DNA of 64,000 nucleotides, from positions 9,935,422-9,999,421 of the forward strand of contig CM072158.1 of the NCBI GenBank assembly GCA_036850595.1, given 5' to 3'. The stretch's first letter is position 1. Each line of letters opens with the position of its first letter. Both the position numbers and the translations under genes were made by a program. Below are positions 61,801 to 64,000 of this stretch, in pieces. This DNA comes from Rhyacichthys aspro. Taxonomy: Eukaryota > Chordata > Actinopteri > Gobiiformes > Rhyacichthyidae. The notes under the pieces were generated by a model. The model did not search any database. It saw only the letters and a program-made list of their open reading frames with translations, and was not told the origin of the DNA.

Positions 61801-63592
61801 TTGTTCTACTGCACAGATTAATAGGTGTTTCTTTTTCCCAACAGCCGCTGGAATTATGCCCTGAGCTAAACTACCCATACACTCAGGTTGAAACGCATGT
61901 AAGCACAGAGAATGAATAAGGTGCTGATGATGTTGTAGCGCATGGTTGGTCAACTAAAACGGCGCTGATGCATGTTCTTTAATATGTAACAAGTGATGGT
62001 AAAGCTTAATGTGAGTGTTGTCTTTCTTCATGTAAATTTCGTGTAAACTAAAGTAACCTCTGGCGCCTGACCTACAGTAACTCTTCCTCGTCGACCTGTA
62101 GTAACCTCCCATTTGAGTCAGCCCTATTGTTTGCGTCAGGCAGGTAGCTAACTTGAACCGCCGCATCACATGACGCCTGCTGGGCTTGACACAATGGAGC
62201 ACACTGTTTTTGTATGCACACTCATGGAAGGGAACGGGGATGTTTAACACCATATCAAAGCGCTGTTTGTTATGCCTGAGGCCAGTCGGCTACGGAGCCT
62301 GGTTGTTGTGGTCTAGCTTTGTCAGAGGTGGAGAACGTGTGCCTCACAGCTGCATTTTTTGCTTCTGTTGATACTCTTTGGAAGCAGTGGATGAGCATTG
62401 GGAGAGGAGTGTCTGTTATTGGATAGTTGCAACACACACTTGCACGTAGTCAGCCGCCAGGTGCAGCCCGCTCCCCAAAGAGTCTGCCTTCCAATTCCAC
62501 CTGGACGAACACGTCACCTTTGGCTCGCTCTCATGTCCTCTCTGTTCCACAAGACACAACCTCCAAGAAGCAAAAAACAATGCAATAGGTTTAGGATTTC
62601 AATGTAAATTTCCTCCTTTATTTCCAGTTTGTGCCAGTGACTTCCAATTGCAGGGTGATTTCATCTACAAAAAATGTTTCTATTTGTATTATCCTTCATG
62701 GTGGATTTTTAAGAGGAAATAGCAAGCTGATTCAGTCTGCCTTTTAGTCTGACACATCAGGGTGCGGCGGGACTCTTTGGGCTGTACCAAAAAACAATAT
62801 GAAATCCAATCTGATTGTTGTTGTTGGATGAAAAACAGCCTGACAACACAGGACAGAGCATCTGTGGAAAGCTGTCGAACTGGTTTGTGGTTGCAATAAC
62901 AAGTAGCTCTTCAATCAGCTTAAGGTTAGTAGGCCATAGGTCGTTCCCCAGAAGGATCTGCAGAGGTTACTATAGTTCAGCTTTAGGTCCAGTGTAAAGA
63001 TTTGTCAGCTTCTGCTAAAGAACTCCTCACATCCTTGGGTCCAAACAAAAAAGGACTTTGTGATTTATTCTTGTTGAAAATTGAGGAGTATTCTTTGGCG
63101 TTTGATGTTAGTCTAAGTATGTTGTGTTGTCTAAGTGGTTGATGAAAGCTCCATGCATTGTCATTTGTATTGTAACACTGGGATAGTTAAACTTGTCTAC
63201 ACTCAACTCAAACAAGTCTGATCAGGTAAAAAGTCCACATACTTCCTGTTAAGAAGATAACACATAACATAAATTATATATCTACTTTTTGAAGTAGAAA
63301 AACAAACTTTTTTTTTTTGCTGTACGCATCCTTTCTCAAATAGTGATGTTCTCGGTTACAGTATATTACTGAATCCTGACCAGTTGTCTGTCCTCTCATC
63401 CCTCAGGCACCTTTTCTTTATGCACGTGAAGGAAGACCTGCATAACGGTCATCTGCGTATGGGCTCAGATCAAGCAGTGGAGCTGAGCGCGCTGCTGGCA
63501 CAAGCAGAGTTCGGGGACTACAACCAGAACACAGCCCAGTACTGGTACTCTGAGCTGTGTGGAGAGGAGCCCAGCCCTGCCACCATTAACAG
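55824..63592 (+). CDS. mylip: Mylip/Idol, E3 ubiquitin ligase for the LDL receptor, 3'-partial
   Basis: MYLIP is a FERM-RING E3 ligase that ubiquitinates LDLR, VLDLR and ApoER2 for lysosomal degradation and also binds myosin regulatory light chain. Three coding exons are present: 55824-55910 (MLCHVTRPDSVVMEVEVDAK), 56921-57111 (CRKLGIIEVDYFGLQFTGSK, then RLRVKFFVEPHLILQEQTR) and 63407-63592 (HLFFMHVKEDL, ELSALLAQAEFGDYNQNTAQ). Donors are gtaagc, gtaggt and gtacaa; acceptors are tctcttcccag and catccctcag. Phases are 0 and 2, with a phase-2 donor at the end. The 154 residues shown are nearly identical to the human N-terminus and cover the FERM F1 lobe and start of F2. The F3 lobe and RING domain lie beyond the right edge. 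The start ATG is the human-equivalent start. Intron 2 holds a cluster of LXR-type elements. Confidence 0.97.
55911..56920 (+). other. mylip: mylip intron 1
   Basis: A 1.0 kb phase-0 intron. No repeat, RNA gene or DR4 element noticed. Confidence 0.85.
57340..57387. promoter_or_regulatory. Inverted pair of LXRE-like DR4 elements
   Basis: Site A (57340-57355, minus) reads AGGTTACTATAGGGCA and site B (57372-57387, plus) reads GGGTTACTATAGGTTA. Each is two hexamers with a 4-bp CTAT spacer. CCTATAGTAACC (57343-57354) and GGTTACTATAGG (57373-57384) are a perfect 12-bp inverted repeat that could form a hairpin. Confidence 0.55.
58611..58623 (-). promoter_or_regulatory. DR1-type nuclear-receptor element
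   Basis: The minus strand reads AGGTCAAAGGTAA, i.e. AGGTCA-A-AGGTAA, a good PPAR/RXR or HNF4 type DR1. Motif match only. Confidence 0.35.
60669..60701. promoter_or_regulatory. Back-to-back LXRE-like DR4 pair
   Basis: Site C (60669-60684, plus) reads AGGTTACTATCGTTCA, one base different from the human ABCA1 LXRE AGGTTACTATCGGTCA as I recall it. Site D (60686-60701, minus) reads AGGTTACTCTCAGTCA. They lie one base apart in opposite orientation. Confidence 0.6.
61769..61784 (-). promoter_or_regulatory. LXRE-like DR4 element
   Basis: Site E on the minus strand reads AGGTTA-CTAG-AGTTCA, an excellent fit to the LXR/RXR DR4 pattern. Confidence 0.6.
62044..62107 (-). promoter_or_regulatory. Tandem array of three LXRE-like DR4 elements, 24-bp period
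   Basis: On the minus strand, site H (62092-62107) is AGGTTACTACAGGTCG, site G (62068-62083) is GAGTTACTGTAGGTCA and site F (62044-62059) is AGGTTACTTTAGTTTA. Starts are exactly 24 bp apart. The 16-bp elements are alike, whereas the 8-bp spacers (CTGGCGCC, TTCCTCGT) share no similarity. Confidence 0.6.
62964..62979 (+). promoter_or_regulatory. LXRE-like DR4 element
   Basis: Site I reads AGGTTA-CTAT-AGTTCA, an excellent fit to the LXR/RXR DR4 pattern, 428 bp before mylip exon 3. Confidence 0.6.
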
Positions 63593-64000
63593 GTACAACA
63601 CTGGGACAAGCGTTATACAATACATTGACTCCAAAGGTTTCCCTAAATAGCTCTTTGTACTGTATGTAGAGTCTAGCCATCAAGGTGTGTACTTTAAACC
63701 TTATGTAATGGCCCTGCTTATTTCATAATCAGTTTGACCTGCTGAGCCTTTTTACGTCAGCTCTGTTGTCTCAAGAGTGATTAGTCCTCTCTATAAAGAT
63801 CTGGCAATGGTGTGGCTAAAAGCCAAGAGCTAATGAAAACAAAAAAGATGGACATAGAACAGCTGGAGTAGTAATTACTTTAATATCCAATATGACACAA
63901 GAGCTGTCTGCCTTTTATAGTGATAATTGTATAGACATAATGAAATCAGTGCAGTATTTTGAATATGGATGCCGTTTGGCTGCAACCCTTATCCAAACCT
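63593..64000 (+). other. mylip: mylip intron 3 (start)
   Basis: AT-rich sequence after the AG/gtacaa donor. The next exon (human IVAKHKELEG-equivalent) is not reached before the window ends. Confidence 0.8.

Larger units (their letters stand above)
57112..63406 (+). other. mylip: mylip intron 2
   Basis: A 6.3 kb intron (donor AG/gtaggt, acceptor tcatccctcag) that carries nine DR4-type nuclear-receptor elements and one DR1, listed separately. No other exon or RNA gene was recognised. Confidence 0.85.

Noticed and set aside
1..64000. Search for tRNA, rRNA, CRISPR arrays and prokaryotic features
   Set aside because: None seen. The window is vertebrate chromosomal DNA and no tRNA A/B box pair was recognised.

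Overview
The window is vertebrate nuclear DNA, most likely from a teleost fish. The coding exons are highly conserved vertebrate sequence, introns and intergenic DNA are AT-rich, and several degenerate repeats look like common fish families. Three genes keep the order and orientation of human 6p22.3: JARID2 (+), DTNBP1 (-), MYLIP (+). The exact species and the a/b ohnolog identity cannot be read from the sequence.

Layout. 1-15.2 kb: the last 13 coding exons of jarid2 (PRC2-associated JmjN/ARID/JmjC protein) and a 2 kb 3'UTR. 16.1-21.3 kb: three C-terminal dysbindin exons on the minus strand, tail-to-tail with jarid2. A matching first exon is proposed in a GC-rich block at 36.9-37.3 kb. With it the protein would be 223 residues and lack the N-terminal coiled coil of full-length dysbindin. 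37.3-51.6 kb: a gene-poor interval with microsatellites and a CTCF-like motif. 52.0-55.5 kb: an unrecognised two-exon minus-strand gene for a Ser/Asp/Glu-rich protein of about 306 aa. It is head-to-head with mylip across a CCAAT/GC-box promoter. 55.8-64 kb: the first three coding exons of mylip (IDOL, the E3 ligase that degrades the LDL receptor). The rest of that gene lies past the window edge.

Most interesting signal. The 6.3 kb second intron of mylip carries nine DR4-type elements of the form RGGTTACTNN plus a second half-site, which resemble the known ABCA1 LXR response element. Three of them sit in a tandem array with an exact 24-bp period, and two pairs are arranged as inverted repeats. 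In mammals MYLIP is a sterol-induced LXR target, so this looks like a dense intronic LXR enhancer, here inferred from sequence alone. Secondary points are the apparently N-terminally reduced dysbindin, the unrecognised gene divergent from mylip, convergent CTCF-like motifs around the proposed dysbindin promoter, and a miR-155-type seed match in the jarid2 3'UTR.
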